Shown: in pieces, positions 54,852-64,000 of the stretch | Numbering within the stretch: the first letter of the stretch is position 1 | Layout of the letters: the number at the start of each line of letters is the position of its first letter | Position numbers and translations under genes: made by a program | DNA from: Halicephalobus mephisto | Lineage: Eukaryota; Nematoda; Chromadorea; Rhabditida; Panagrolaimidae | Direction of reading: 5' to 3' | Assembly: GCA_009193035.1 (NCBI GenBank) | Contig: SWDT01000230.1 | Span: 1 to 64,000 of the forward strand | DNA length: 64,000 nucleotides | The notes under the pieces: generated by a model | What the model was told of the DNA's origin: nothing | The model's input: only the letters and a program-made list of their open reading frames with translations | The model's database searches: none

Positions 54852-56295
54852 ATGTCTGGTTACATTCCGTTTTTACTTTTTGGAATTTCGGGATTTTTAT
54901 TTTTTTCAGTTATGATTTCGAAATACGTCCCGAGGTCTCTTCCGGTGTCTGAGAAGAAATTAAAAGAATTTATCTCCGTTTTGAAAACAGTGGATAAGCT
55001 GTTAGTTATGACGGGAGCCGGGATTTCGACTGAATCCGGGATTCCGGATTATAGATCCAAGGGAATCGGTGTGTATTCCAGAACTGGAAACAGACCAATT
55101 ACAATTCAGGAATTTTTGGAATCAGAAAAAAACCGAAGAAAATACTGGGCTAGAAATTTTGTTGCTTGGCCGAATTTTAGTTCTGCTAATTGTAATGAAA
55201 CTCATTATAAATTAAGTGAATGGGAAAATGATGATAGATTTTTGTGGTTAATTACGCAGAATGTTGATGGACTTCATACTCGGGCTGGATCCAGGAAACT
55301 GACTGAACTTCATGGATGTAGTAGGAATGTTGAATGTCTAGGATGTCGTGATGTCTTTGACAGGTTTGTTTTTATATAAAATTTCAAAAAAAATTTTATT
55401 ATTTTTCAACCTTCCAAAATCCAAATTTTTTTTGATTTTTGAAATCTTCCAAAATCCAATTTTTTTAATTTTTGGAATCTTCCAAAATCTAATTTTTAAA
55501 ATTTTTCGAAATTCAAATTTTTAGAATTTTTCGAAATTCAAATTTTTAGGATTTCTGAGAATTTAGGATAATTTTTAAAGATTTTGTAAAAGTTTTAATT
55601 TCGTAGAAATTTTGAAAACGGACTGAAATTTAGGATTCTAGATATTTTTCGAAATTTCTAAAAATCCATTTCAAAACAATTTCGCATAAATTTTTATTTT
55701 CGTTATTTTCAACAATATAGGTCTAAAATTAAAAGCCAAAAATTGCAAAAAATAAAAATATCCGAAATATTTAAATAATTTTATATATTTTTATAATTTT
55801 TATAGTTCTTTGAATTTTTATAATTTTTATAGTATAATTTAGAGCTACTGTGCAAAACTGGTTTACGGAACTAAATCCGAACTGGACGGTTGACGAAATC
55901 GGAGAAATGAGGCCTGATGGGGACGTGGAAATTCCGGAATCTGCTTTGAATTCCTTCCAAATCCCTGATTGTCCAAATTGCGGTCCGGGATCGATTCTGA
56001 AGACCCAAGTTGTGTTCTTCGGAGACAATGTCCCCAGGGATACTGTAGATAAATGCTATCAGATGGTGGAGATTTTGATTATTTTGTAAATTATTTTTTA
56101 TTTTAGGTTGAAAATTGTGAAGGACTCTTAGTTCTGGGATCTTCGTTGACAGTAATGTCTGGATATAGATTCGTATATCAAGCCTACTTGAGAGGAGTCC
56201 CGGTCCTGATCGTCAACATAGGTCCCACCAGAGGAGACGAGTTTGCAACTGTCAAGTTAGATGCCAAATGTACGGAAATTATGAAACATCTTTGA
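54852..56295 (+). CDS. SIRT4: SIRT4-type mitochondrial sirtuin
   Basis: Three exons: 54852-55363, 55843-56065 and 56107-56295 (stop TGA), 307 residues (human SIRT4 314), in phase. Motifs: NAD-binding GAGISTESGIPDYRS, RYWARNFV-type KYWARNFVAWP, QNVDGLHTRAGS, catalytic histidine in TELHGC, and zinc cysteines in CLGC and CPNCG. DGDVEIP, VVFFGDNVP, GSSLTVMSGYRF and NIGPTR follow. This is the class II sirtuin SIRT4 (SIR-2.2/2.3 in C. elegans), with lipoamidase/ADP-ribosyl/deacylase roles in mitochondrial metabolism. The N-terminus is a hydrophobic segment (IPFLLFGISGFLFFSVMI) rather than a classic arginine-rich presequence. A second methionine at SVMISK could be an alternative start. The ATG lies only 102 bp after the SKP1 stop. 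Confidence 0.95.
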
Positions 56296-56639
56296 AAAAA
56301 TCTACGGCTAGAAATTTCACGGTTAAATTTTAACAGTAATATAAAAATTGAAAATAAAAATTACAAAATTGTCTGGAAATGGGTTTTTGAGATTATTGAT
56401 TTTAGAAAATTTACTAAATTATGGAAAATAAAAAAATTTTCAAATATTTCGAAAATTTAAATTTTTTAAAATAAAATTCCAAATTTCGAAAATTTTAAAA
56501 ATTTGAAAAATTTTTTTGTAAATTATGAATTTTTTAAAATTTTGAATTTTCACAAAGTTCTTTAAAATTCTATAATACTCTTAAATTTTAAAATTTAAAG
56601 AATTTTTGAATTTTCTAAAATTGAAACTTTAAAATTTAA

Positions 56640-56900
56640 AATTTTAAGTTTCAAAACTACTTTTTTAATTATTTCGCTCTTGAGATTTGTCGCGCGAGCA
56701 GGATCCCTTGCTAACCTGCGAGTTTTGTGAACTTTTTGATCGACGAGAAAGACTGCATTTTTTCATCAACAAAAAACGTTGACGGATCTGCCTACGCAAG
56801 TGGAGTTTTTCTCGATCGTCTTTGTTGTGTAAAACGGCGGTAGTTATCCGGAAGCAGGCGGACTCTTTGGCTAAAGGCGATAAATGAGCTTCGATAAAGC
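56640..56900. other. GC-richer block with a hairpin
   Basis: A 260-bp island less AT-rich than its surroundings. It contains GATCGACGAGAAAGAC and, 70-80 bp on, TTTCTCGATCGTCTTTG, which can pair over 13-15 bp. No ORF of note. It might be a promoter or structured RNA of the following gene. No known RNA family is recognised. The rest of 56296-57100 is low complexity. Confidence 0.4.
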
Positions 56901-57099
56901 TTTTACTTCTTTTTAATCGATTGATGACTTTTAAATTAAATTAAATTTTCATTTTATTTTAAAAATTCGTTTTCAACGGAGTACTTTGGGGTAGTTGTGA
57001 TTTTTTGGATATTTTCATATATGAAAATTAACATGCGGGGGTGGACGAGGGGTTCGTACCCCGTATATCCCGATTTAGAAGGTACTAGATCCATTTCGA

Positions 57100-57480
57100 T
57101 AAGATATAATTCCAAAAAATTAGTTACGAAATCGTGTAAGATCACAAAATCGAAATTTTCCACGTGGGTTATTTCGATTTCAGACAAATTCTGAAAATTC
57201 GCGTCAGGACCACTTTATAGAAAATTCGATATATAATTTTTACAATTTATGGTCGATTACGAAATAATTACCGAAGAAAATCGAAATTTTCCACGTAGGT
57301 TATTTCGATTTCAAATAAGTTCTGAAAATTCGTGTCGAGACCACTATATAGAAAATTCGATATATAATTAATTACAAAATAATTACCACAAAAAATAAAG
57401 TTTTTACGTAGCTCATTTCAGGTCATAGAAATTCCTAAAAATTCGCGTCGGGACCATTTCGCGAAAAAAAAAATTAATTT
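57100..57480 (+). repeat. Tandem repeat, about 125-bp unit
   Basis: Three units with CGAAATTTTCCACGTAGGTT, ATTTCGATTTCA, AAATTCGTGTCGAGACCACT and AAAATTCGATATATAATT. The phrase AATTCGTGTCGAGACC or its complement recurs in many introns of this window (for example near 39395, 40450, 41340, 42190, 52770 and 63115). Confidence 0.75.
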
Positions 57481-57627
57481 TTATTTTTTACAATAATGTA
57501 ATTTTTATTTTTCAAATAATATAATTTTTATTTTTTACAATAATATAATTTTTATTTTTTCAGTTGAAATTGATTCAAACTTGGTTTTCGAACGAATTCC
57601 TTCAAATTTTCCAAATTCCGTTAAAAA

Positions 57628-58792
57628 ATGTCTGTCCTATTTTCTTCCCCAAGTTTTCACCAAAGATCATCTTTGGCAAGATCCAGAAGTGCCACAAGAA
57701 GAGATTCAACCTCTTCGGTTTCTTCTCTTCCTTCTTACACTATGCGAAGGTTTGTATTTTTAGAAAATTTCTACAGTAACTTTATTGATTCCAGATCCGG
57801 ATCTTACAGTGCTCCTCGTTCGGGAGGATACACAATGCCCAGTTATGGATACGGTGGCGGATATATGTCTAGATCGCTTTCTCGATCAAGTTTGTTTTTT
57901 TAAGTTAAAACTTCCTAAAATTAAATTTTTTAAAAATAAGTTTCCTTTTTTCTTCCTTGTTTCCTCTTCTGCTGCGGTAGTGCAGTGGCCAAAAGCCAAA
58001 TTCCGACTGAAAATCGCGAAAGTTCGATTTCAGTCAGCGATGATGTTTATTTCAAAGTAACAGGGACGTAATACCGAATACTTTGAGGACAACTACAGCG
58101 TTACGTTCTGAGCAATCATTTTTTTCAGATTCCAGTCTATTCGGTCGATCCCTCTCAGCAACAGCTCTCCACCAGACTCCCCCACTTCACAACGTTGGAG
58201 TCCAAAGAAACACTCCCCATTACTCCGACAAGTACCCCTACGTCCGGTACTCCTACGGTAACACCGATTCCTCCGTTGCTGTCATGGCTCAAACAGATCT
58301 GGTAATAAAAATTCCTAAAATCCTAAAAAATTAAATATTCCTAAAACCCTAAAAAATTAAATTTTTCCAAAATTCTAAAAATTAAAAACTTCCTAAAATT
58401 TCCAGACATCCAGAAACTACCCTTCCATCAAAGATACTGGAACTCGCAGATGGCTTGAAGGAAAACTAAATGCTTACAATCCCAATCTTTTTTCTCGATA
58501 CTCTCACAATTACTTCGAAAGTCGTCCAGAAAAACCAATAACACCTATGAGAAATTACGTCCGATATATGCCTGTCGACGATGCAGTTGACATGTACAAG
58601 AAAAATTGCATGACTGTTGGTACTTTATCAAAATACTGGTTAAGTCCAACAACATCTCAATCAAGACGAGATCGCGATTTAAATCTTAATCCAAAAACTT
58701 ATGGAGTTTATTCTTATTCTTCAAAATACGACAAATCTCGTCCAACATACTACTCCAGAGTTGCCAGTATTCTCAACAGTAGTTATTACTGA
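57628..58792 (+). CDS. Ser/Tyr/Arg-rich protein of unknown function
   Basis: Four exons: 57628-57749, 57795-57889, 58129-58301 and 58406-58792 (stop TGA), 258 residues, in phase. There is no signal peptide or membrane segment. The first half is Ser/Arg-rich (SSLARSRSATRRDST), then Gly/Tyr-rich (SGGYTMPSYGYGGGYMSR). The second half looks more folded: RRWLEGKLNAYNPNLFSRY, PMRNYVRYMPVDDAVDMYK and GTLSKYWLSP. It ends with Tyr-rich YYSRVASILNSSYY. I do not recognise a family. Composition resembles cytoskeletal or muscle-associated proteins, which is only a guess. An acceptor TTTTTCAG at about 57562 marks a possible 5' end. Its stop lies 68 bp from the end of the convergent CDK7 gene. Confidence 0.75.
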
Positions 58793-58860
58793 AATTTTAC
58801 CCGTGATTTCAAAACTGCCTTCAATTTTTCAAAAATAAAATAAAATTTTACAAAAAAAAA

Positions 58861-60451
58861 TCATACCATATTATCAAATGCCAATTTTCTCCTAACAGGA
58901 TTAGGCCCATCTTCATCCACCATATCCCGCAATCTCTTCCGATTCTGATGAATATTAATTTTCTCAATATTAGTAACACCCGGGAGATCTGAATCCTGAC
59001 AAGGATACGGTTCACATTTAAAATACGCCGATTGCAGAGCCGACGTCGTTGTACATCTCTTATTCGGATTAAATTCAAAACAACTAGAAATAAGTTCCAA
59101 TAAATCATCACTAGCTGCCGAAAATACATTTCTTAAATTATATTTTTGATTAGGTCTAATTTCCATAAACGTTGGTAATGCTTTCATTTCTGGCCAATCT
59201 TCTTCATTAGGTACACCAAGAACATCAAAAATTTTAACAAGTTGATCTATATCACTTTCACCAGGAAAAACAGGCATCCTTAATAACATTTCGCCCATAA
59301 TACATCCAACCGACCATATATCAACACCAGTACCGTACCCTCTTGCACCAAACAATAATTCCGGGGATCTATACCATCTAGTAACGACTAAATGAGAATA
59401 TTCTCTATTTGGAGATCCAAAAAATCTCGCCAAACCAAAATCTGTAATTTTCAATCTTCCAGCACTATTTAGTAAAAGATTATTCGGTTTCAAGTCTCTA
59501 TGAAGAATAAAATTAACATGAAGATGTTCCAATCCGAGCAATAATTGAAGACTTAAATTCTTAATTCTCGGAAGAGATAACATTACACTTTTGTCGCGAA
59601 TTACAACTTCCAAATCTGTTTCCATAAAATCCATCACCAATTGAATATTCTTCTTCGATCCAATAACATCACGTAACTGAAAAATGCCAAATTAAAACAC
59701 TACTGACACATGTGTCCCAATTTTGGAGTTAGAACAAAAAAAACCTAAAATAACATAATCATAAATTTTGAATTTAAAATTAATCTTTAGAATTTTGAAC
59801 TCCAAAAACTATCCCTCAATTTCGTTTCCAGATTTTTTAAAATACCATCAGAACAGAACAAAAAACCTAAAATAATATAAATTCTAAATTTGAAATAAAA
59901 AATTTATAAAATTTAAAATTCCGGAATCAAAATTGATTAGGTTTCAGAATTTTTTAAACATCCCTAGAACAAAACAAAAAGTACCTAAAATAAGGTAATC
60001 AGATTTGTAAATTCTGAATCTGAAGTCAAAATCAAAATTCGACCTCCAGAATCCTGAATTCTAAAGACCAATCCCTGATTTTAAGGATATTTAAAATTTC
60101 ATTTTGGAGCTCTATAAAAACTGAAAATTAGAATTTTAAAATCCTATATAAAAATAGTTATAACTTTTTAAATTTCAAATCAAAAATATAAAAAAACAAA
60201 AAATATCCAAATATAAAAACAATAATCCATACCGTAATAATATTATCATGATCAATTTCTCTAAGTAATTTTATTTCTCTAATTGCAGATCTATCAATTC
60301 CATCTTCCATTTCACTTCTTCCAGCAAGTTTAATTTTCTTTATAGCCACAATATCACCTGTTACAGTATCTCTCGCTTGATAAACATTTGCAAATTGACC
60401 TTCACCTAAATGTTTAATTTTCTCATACCGTTTCTGATTAGATGGAGCCAT
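58861..60451 (-). CDS. cdk-7: Cyclin-dependent kinase 7
   Basis: Two minus-strand exons, 60451-60233 and 59676-58861 (stop TGA), 344 residues (human CDK7 346). Glycine loop [19 protein letters not shown], the PSTAIRE-equivalent [14 protein letters not shown], catalytic [40 protein letters not shown], and [16 protein letters not shown] identify CDK7. CDK7 is the CDK-activating kinase and TFIIH subunit that phosphorylates Pol II. In the T-loop, the serine of GSPNR is kept, but the second phosphosite (threonine in human YTHQ) is serine (YSHL). A TTTTGTAG acceptor ends 8 bp before the ATG. The stop of DDX56 is 141 bp upstream on the same strand, so the two may be co-transcribed. The 556-bp intron holds dispersed repeats. 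Confidence 0.95.
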
Positions 60452-60592
60452 TTCAAAACCTACAAAATTAACAAAAATAAAACTGTAAAAAACTAAAAAT
60501 ATCCAAGGCAATCAACCTTTAAAAAGAAAAAAAACTAAAAATAAATTTTCTTTTAAAATTCAACAAAAAACCAACAATTTTTTTAAATCCAA

Positions 60593-62423
60593 TTAAAACT
60601 TGAAACTTCTCAAAGGATCATGACTTAACTTCATTTTTTTCTGTCTGGATTCATTTTTCTTATGTTTTCTTTTACCTGGACGTTTTACAATCGGTTGAGA
60701 AAAATCCTGTCCTCTCAACGGCTTCGGCACAATGTAATCAGGAACATCGGCAATTGCAGTTGAATGAACATTCATTTTGAATGCTTTTTTATCATTCTCC
60801 AAAACTTGCCGTTCTCTTGGATTTTTAGCAAAGTAACCTTCTAGTTGTTTAGATCTTAGAATTTCTTGTTTAATTTCTGCCAAACGTGTTTCCCTGATTA
60901 CCGATCGAGTACAAGCGTTCAAGGCATCTCTTGCCCTCAATTGAAATCCTTCAAAATCTTTCATTCTGACTTGATACGGTAAAATTGTGTCCTTTCCTAA
61001 AAGTTCTTCCAATTCTGCATGGATTTCGTCTGCTTTATCCTTCTCAATCGGAGTGGCAAAAGAAATAGCCGTTCCTTTGTTAAATCCTCTTGCAGTCCGG
61101 CCGACTCTGTGAATGTAGACATCTGTAGATTTCGGAAAATCAAAATTGATAACATTAGAAACAAAATGGAAGTCAATTCCTCTAGCAACGCCTGATTCTT
61201 TGTCATGTTCGCGAACTTCTTCCTTTCCTTTTTTGAGTTTTTTCTTCTTCTTCTTCGGTTCTCCATCGTCTGGATTTTCCGGGGCGATATCCTTCATATC
61301 TGAAGCAATGATGAATTGATAACGGCCTTCATTAAATTCCTGAACAACGTGACAACGACAATTTGCGGGCATCTGAGCGTTGAGGACACATGATCTGATT
61401 TTGAACGCATTCAAGAATAAGTGAAGTCTGGAAATTAACCGTTTAAAAAAGCTGATTAATTGAACTTACTTGTAGCATCTGTCGGTAGTAGAAACGAAAA
61501 TGATAGTTTTTCCAACAATGAGCTTCAATTTGATTAAACTAATCATAATTGTGAACCTTTCTTCGTCGCTATTGCAATTGATGTGATATTGAGTCAATTG
61601 GTCGCTGTTCGGGAGTTGTCCTTCTTTCAGCTTCAACGAAACGACTGGGCCCGTCATGAACATGGCCTTGATGTCATCCATGTCCTCGTTCAGGGTGGCA
61701 GAAGTGAAAATAGCTTGGTAGTTCTTGGGCAGACCAGCTTTGATCCCTTCCATTTCATCTTTGTATCCGAAAGACAACAGTAAATCAGCTTCATCGAGAA
61801 CGACATGCCGGATGTTCTTGAGGATGTTATTTTTCGTCTGGACAGCGTTTAGTAATCTCCCTGGAGTGCTCACGATCATGTCCACGACCTCGTTCAACAT
61901 GACTTTCACGTTGTCCTCATCCATTTCAGCAAAGTTGACAGCTTGAAGGAAAGGAAATGGAGCAATCAAGTCCTGGAGCAACTTGAAAATCTGACCAGCA
62001 AGTTCCTTGGTAGGTGCAATCAAGATGGCAAATGGTCCAACTTCTTCCTCGTTGTTCTAGAATCAAAACTGATATATCAAATTAACAAATCCCACATACC
62101 AAAGAGATTTGAATCACATTCTGGATCACTGGAAGCAGAAAAGCCGCAGTTTTGCCGCTTCCGGTTCTGGCCCGGGCAAGGATGTTTTTTCCTTCCAAAG
62201 CCAGCGGAATCAAGTTTTCTTGGACTTGTGTCGGTTTCTCCCATCCAAGTTCTCCAACGGCCTCAAAATAATAATATTATTAATAAATGAATAAAATTAA
62301 TATATGAATTTAGTCAAAACCAACCTTCAGAAGTCTTTCATCCAAGTCGAATTGAGAAAACCCAGATTCCGTCGTTGTCTCAACTTCGAGGTCTTCTGTG
62401 GTCTTTTTGGATTTCCTCCCCAT
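60593..62423 (-). CDS. DDX56: DEAD-box RNA helicase DDX56
   Basis: Four minus-strand exons: 62423-62325, 62261-62100, 62056-61470 and 61427-60593 (stop TAA), 560 residues (human DDX56 547). Motifs: [15 protein letters not shown] motif region WEKPTQVQ, Walker [55 protein letters not shown] and HRVGRTARG. The interrupted [17 protein letters not shown] follows a lysine-rich insert ([11 protein letters not shown]), as is typical of DDX56/Dbp9. The C-terminus is basic ([12 protein letters not shown]). DDX56 is a nucleolar helicase of large-subunit ribosome assembly. The acceptor of exon 2 (TTTTGAG) is unusual. The start gives the short lysine-containing N-terminus MGRKSKK. Confidence 0.95.
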
Positions 62424-63649
62424 GATGATTTAAAAAGTAACAAGTTTTAAAAGAAATAAATTCTTGGGAAAACGAAAAAAACGAAATTCTTTGCTTTCAG
62501 GTCGGCCGTTTTTCGTTCCGAGAGTACCTCCTGAGAATTTCGGTCTTTTTTGTTCAAAAAAATTGTGATGTTTTTATTTTGAGAATTTCGGTCTTTTTTG
62601 TTCAAAAAAATTGTGATGTTTTTATTTTGAGGATTTATATTCCGATTTTTGAGTTAGAACTGAACAAAAAACATAATGACCTAATAAAACCCGTAGATTC
62701 TGAATCTAAAATCATAATCAAAACTCAACCTTCAGAATCCAGGATTCCGAAAACTGACTTTAGATTTTAAGGACATCTGAAATTTTATAAAAATCTTATT
62801 TCAAAAGTTGAAACTTATCTAAAATGACTTTTAAAGTTAAAATAATTTATTTTTAAATTAAAAATATAAAAATTGGAACATGTCTGAAAAAACCGGATTT
62901 TGGAGTTTTTATAATTACTGTAATTACTTTTCTACAGTTATGGTTGAAATTATATTATTGTAAAAATTAAAAACTACAAAATTATGAAAATTGAAAAATG
63001 GATATTATTATGGATTTTTTTTAAAAGAATTTTTAAATTTTTAGGATTTTCGATTTCGAATACTTGTTTGAAAATTGTATTACTGTAAAATAGAAAATGG
63101 TTGTTATTATGAAGTTGTCTCGACAGGAATTTTTGGAAACAGATACGGTACTGAATAGTCCTCTAGACAGTGGAATAGATTCAAAATTTTTAAAGAAATT
63201 TATCTCGATGAGATATGTCAAACAACAACGATACAAAAATTACCCAAAAACCGGTGTAAAATGCTATTATCTTAGAGGAATTTCGTAATAGAAGTTTGCA
63301 TCTGGTTCGATTCAAAAAATTTTTAGGATTTTCGATTTCAAAGATTTTTAGGATTTTCGATTTCAAAAACTTTTAAAATTTTCGGCTCCAAAGATTTTTA
63401 AAACTTTTAAAATTTTCGGCTTCAGATACTTGTTCGAAAAATAAAAATATTCAAATATCCTTAATGTTTCGTGAATGATCAAAAAACTAACTATTAAATT
63501 TGTTATAGAATGAAATGTATTTTTAAATAAATAAATTTAATTATTTTCTGCAAAATAAAAAGTAGATATTTTGAGGCGTCCAAGTTAATGAAAAAATATT
63601 TTGTTTTTATTTTATTTTGTGTAATGGATAAAAAATACAGTATCTACTA
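62424..63649. repeat. Gene-free stretch with exact 48-bp duplication and dispersed repeats
   Basis: A 48-bp segment (GAGAATTTCGGTCTTTTTTG start) is tandemly duplicated without visible difference at 62533-62580 and 62581-62628. 62690-62870 matches the end of the array at 28330-28900 (CCAGGATTCCGAAAACTGAC, TTTAGATTTTAAGGACAT). 63290-63430 has short TTTTAGGATTTTCGATTTCA repeats. The plus frame at 63097-63288 has no supporting feature. Confidence 0.65.
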
Positions 63650-64000
63650 CACACAGAAAGCGTAACTTTCGACTTCTTAACAATTTCAAAAATAACACAA
63701 TCGTCACATTTTTATGAATATTTGGTATTTGTGGCGAAAATTAAAAAATAATAGTGATTTGAATTTATTATTGAAGTAAAACTTACGCTTTTTTATATGT
63801 AGTAATAAGAACTTTTTGCTTATCTGTAATAATAGGGACGTTTCGCCAAGGCTACGGCAGTAAGAACACTTTGCCCACTACTAGTAAAGAAAACGTTTCG
63901 CTAATCCTTTACACAAAAAAGCGTAAATTTTACTTTTTTAACAATTTCAAAAATAACGCAATCGTCACATTTTTATGAATATTTGGCATTTGTGGTGAAA
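63650..64000 (-). mobile_element. Nested inverted-repeat element, third copy, cut by window end
   Basis: In reverse orientation to the copies at 7937 and 29979. An inverted-repeat unit (AGCGTAACTTTCGACTTC to its complement at about 63805) is followed by a short minisatellite (GTTTCGCCAAGGCTACGG, AGTAAGAACACTTTGCC). A second inverted-repeat unit then starts at about 63911 (ACACAAAAAAGCGTAAATTT) and runs off the end. Only about three minisatellite units are present. Confidence 0.7.

Noticed and set aside
63097..63288. 63-codon plus frame near the right end
   Set aside because: Lies in dispersed repeat sequence; residues are not conserved with anything I recognise and no acceptor or donor fits.

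Overview
This is animal nuclear DNA, most probably from a nematode. It is AT-rich. Its genes are split by GT-AG introns with short T-rich acceptors, mostly 40-700 bp long. The gene content also fits a nematode: a MOLO1-domain protein, a tau-tubulin-kinase-like kinase, tandem SLC17-type transporters and tandem core-1 galactosyltransferase-like genes. Several genes have a TTTTCAG/TTTTTAG-type acceptor just before the ATG, as expected for 5'UTR introns or spliced-leader addition. I assembled exon models by hand from the sequence and checked reading phase at each junction. No species can be named.

Layout. 1-0.9 kb: 3' exons of a Cdc42-type GTPase (+). 1.2-5.4 kb: tandem repeats and small inverted-repeat elements. 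5.8-6.9 kb: MOLO1-family protein (+). 7.1-17.6 kb: two tandem SLC17-like transporters (-), A and B. B carries a one-base frameshift and an internally deleted mariner in its last intron. Two solo LTRs with 5-bp target duplications lie at 12.6 and 17.9 kb. 21.9-26.5 kb: two adjacent mucin-like single-pass membrane proteins (+) that share a cytoplasmic tail motif. 26.6-32 kb: gene-free repeats. 32.0-38.4 kb: two tandem C1GALT1-like genes (+) sharing a 114-bp identical tract over the DDD-motif exon. 39.1-41.8 kb: TTBK-like kinase (-) with a SINE-like insertion. 42.9-43.2 kb: small membrane protein (-). 45.0-48.7 kb: SEPT6-group septin (+). 49.0-51.1 kb: bHLH-PAS factor (-). 51.3-52.7 kb: secreted Gly/Ser-rich protein (-).

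From 53.1 to 62.4 kb the window is gene-dense. It holds a LAMTOR4-like protein, SKP1 and SIRT4 (all +, gaps of 215 and 102 bp), a Ser/Tyr-rich protein (+), CDK7 (-) and DDX56 (-; 141 bp upstream of CDK7). The two same-strand clusters look like nematode operons. SKP1, CDK7, DDX56, septin and Cdc42 are housekeeping cell-cycle, RNA and cytoskeleton genes. The left two thirds hold recently duplicated membrane and secretory-pathway genes.

The strongest unexplained pattern is in the repeats. Several short inverted-repeat (MITE-like) elements have a tandem-repeat array as their core, in at least four families. One family has two copies with the same nested layout and a third cut by the right edge. 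Many introns also carry their own private tandem array.
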